Positions 62,811-64,000 of a stretch of DNA of 64,000 bases are shown here, in pieces. The notes beneath the pieces are model-generated. The model searched no databases, was not told the origin of the DNA, and saw only the letters and a program-made list of their open reading frames with translations. How positions within the stretch are numbered: position 1 is the first letter of the stretch; each line of letters opens with the position of its first letter. Both the position numbers and the translations under genes were made by a program. Origin of the DNA: an uncultured Pelagibacteraceae bacterium (GTDB lineage Bacteria > Pseudomonadota > Alphaproteobacteria > Pelagibacterales > Pelagibacteraceae); NCBI GenBank assembly GCA_902628275.1, contig CACOMI010000001.1, positions 87,226 through 151,225 of the forward strand. Direction: 5' to 3'.

Positions 62811-63530
62811 TTAGAAATTATCCTTAAAATCTCTTAATTTTGAAAAAGTTTTTACATTTTTTGCTCTTAAAAATATATTACAATCCAATTCCTCTTTTAA
62901 AGTTGAGGGTATGGTAGGAATTCCATTTTCTCTTAAATTTTCTATTTTTTCTATTTTTTTTTGTAAATCTTTGTTCTCAGAATCATATTTTTTACAAAAT
63001 TTTGCATTGTTAAGAGTGTATTCATGACCACAATAAATTTTTGTCTCTTTTGGTAATAATTTAATTTTTTTCAAAGATTCAAACATTTCTTCATAAGATC
63101 CTTCAAATATTCTTCCACAGCCAAGTGAGAAAAGTGTATCTCCAGTAAAAGCTAATTTTTCTTTAAAAAAATTAAAACAAATATGTCCTGATGTGTGTCC
63201 AGGTGTATGCATAATTTTAGCTTCAAAGTTTTCAGCTTTCCATATTTGATTGTCTTCTAACAATATGTCTATTCCAGGTATTCTTTTTGAGTCTCCTTTA
63301 AAACCTACAATAACTGATCCATATTTTTTTTTTAATTCTTGATTTCCTCCGATATGATCATAATGATGATGAGTATTAAGAATATATTTTAATTTTATAT
63401 TTTTATTTTTTAGGAAATTTATTATTGGTTCAGACTCACCGGGATCTACAACACATGCAAAATTATTACTTTCGTCTATTATTAAATAGCTATAGTTATC
63501 TTGAAGACAGGGTATAATTTTAATACGCAT
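62811..63530 (-). CDS. gloB: Hydroxyacylglutathione hydrolase (glyoxalase II)
   Basis: Binuclear metallo-hydrolase that splits S-lactoylglutathione, 239 residues. Metal ligands are in THHHYDH (His54, His56, Asp58, His59), HTPGHTSGH, FTGDTLFSLGCGR and YCGHEYT. The C-terminal substrate domain ends FLRAKNVKTFSKLRDFKDNF, where family members usually carry an NPFLR block; here it is CNIFLRA. It lies one base after the metW stop. Confidence 0.93.
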   Translation of the reverse strand: MRIKIIPCLQDNYSYLIIDESNNFACVVDPGESEPIINFLKNKNIKLKYILNTHHHYDHIGGNQELKKKYGSVIVGFKGDSKRIPGIDILLEDNQIWKAENFEAKIMHTPGHTSGHICFNFFKEKLAFTGDTLFSLGCGRIFEGSYEEMFESLKKIKLLPKETKIYCGHEYTLNNAKFCKKYDSENKDLQKKIEKIENLRENGIPTIPSTLKEELDCNIFLRAKNVKTFSKLRDFKDNF

Positions 63531-63531
63531 T

Positions 63532-64000
63532 TTATTTTTCTATCAAAAATATACCTAGATCTGCAAACAAATTTTTAATTCCTAAATTATTCTCATTTAT
63601 TATTGATGAATTAAGATTATTTAAAGCAAGTGATTTAAAAATTTTAATATCTTTTGATTTTACAAAGTGAAAAAAATCTTTAATTGTACACATATGTAAA
63701 TTTGGTGTGTTATACCATTCATCTGGTAATGTTTTTGTAATTGGCATTGTACCTTTTAATAATAAATGAAATCTTACTTTCCAGTATCCAAAATTAGGAA
63801 TCGTAACTATTGCTTTTTTTCCAACTCTTAAAAGTTCATCTAAAACTAATTCAGGATTAAGAAAAGCTTGAAGGGTTTGACTTAAAACAACATAGTCAAA
63901 TGATTTGTCTGGAAATTGCTTTAAATCTTTTTCAGCATTTCCTTCAATTACAGTTAAACCTTTAGCAATACATTCTTGTACTTTTTCTTTTGAAATCTCT
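63532..64000 (-). CDS. metW: Methionine biosynthesis protein MetW, 5' truncated by window edge
   Basis: Minus-strand gene open to the end of the window, so its N-terminus is missing; about 155 residues are visible. Translation beyond the first internal Met continues upstream as FDYVVLSQTLQAFLNP, VTIPNFGYWKVRFHLLLKG and TKTLPDEWYNTPNLHMCTIKDF. This is the MetW methyltransferase-like fold that usually works with MetX homoserine acyltransferase. metX is expected just outside the window. Confidence 0.9.
   Translation of the reverse strand, partial: EISKEKVQECIAKGLTVIEGNAEKDLKQFPDKSFDYVVLSQTLQAFLNPELVLDELLRVGKKAIVTIPNFGYWKVRFHLLLKGTMPITKTLPDEWYNTPNLHMCTIKDFFHFVKSKDIKIFKSLALNNLNSSIINENNLGIKNLFADLGIFLIEK

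Overview
The window is an AT-rich, tightly packed piece of a chromosome that looks like the SAR11 clade ('Candidatus Pelagibacter' type, Alphaproteobacteria). The reasons are strong AT bias in every gene, intergenic gaps mostly below 50 bp, many 1-8 bp start/stop overlaps, a DMSP demethylation cluster, Tat-exported TRAP binding proteins, and a structured RNA upstream of ffh where one was described in Ca. P. ubique. No tRNA, rRNA, transposon, phage gene or CRISPR array was seen. No gene-free stretch reaches 300 bp; the longest, about 160 bp, is the ffh leader.

Bases 1-14,650 are nutrient uptake. First comes a five-gene ABC importer of the rhizobial GlpSTPQV glycerol type (binding protein, two permeases, two different ATPases). 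Two tandem TRAP systems follow. TRAP-1 is dctP-dctQ-dctM, then an amidase and a 58-residue membrane protein. TRAP-2 is dctP, an enlarged dctQ, and a dctM carrying a ~320-residue cytosolic coiled-coil tail. In all three systems a hairpin lies between the binding-protein gene and the membrane genes. The two TRAP binding proteins share a conserved leader and Tat-signal region.

Bases 14,650-23,300 are mixed. A minus-strand trio encodes a PanE-family reductase, an oxalyl-CoA-synthetase-like ligase and a signal-less gamma-glutamyltransferase. It is divergent from an MFS permease, a membrane-anchored hydrolase and an exported protein of unknown function. Then come ftsY and dapF on the minus strand and the structured ffh leader.

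Bases 23,316-56,223 are one uninterrupted plus-strand run: ffh-rpsP-trmD-rplS, leuCDB, a DMSP demethylation cluster (dmdC, dmdB, alpha/beta hydrolase, dmdA), asd, sdhCDAB, mmsA, mdh, sucCD-sucAB-lpd, priA and atpHAGDC. Carbon from DMSP, propanoids and amino acids can thus enter a TCA cycle encoded beside the F1 ATPase. Both membrane anchors of succinate dehydrogenase lack the usual haem-ligand histidines.

Bases 56,215-64,000 are minus-strand housekeeping: rppH, ctpA, rsfS, nadD, proA, proB, obgE, rpmA, rplU, gloB and a 5'-truncated metW. The best leads are the apparently haem-less complex II, the DctM coiled-coil tail, the asymmetric ABC ATPase pair, the shared TRAP leader/Tat module, the hydrolase in the DMSP cluster, and a nonsense codon inside the repeat tail of rpsP.
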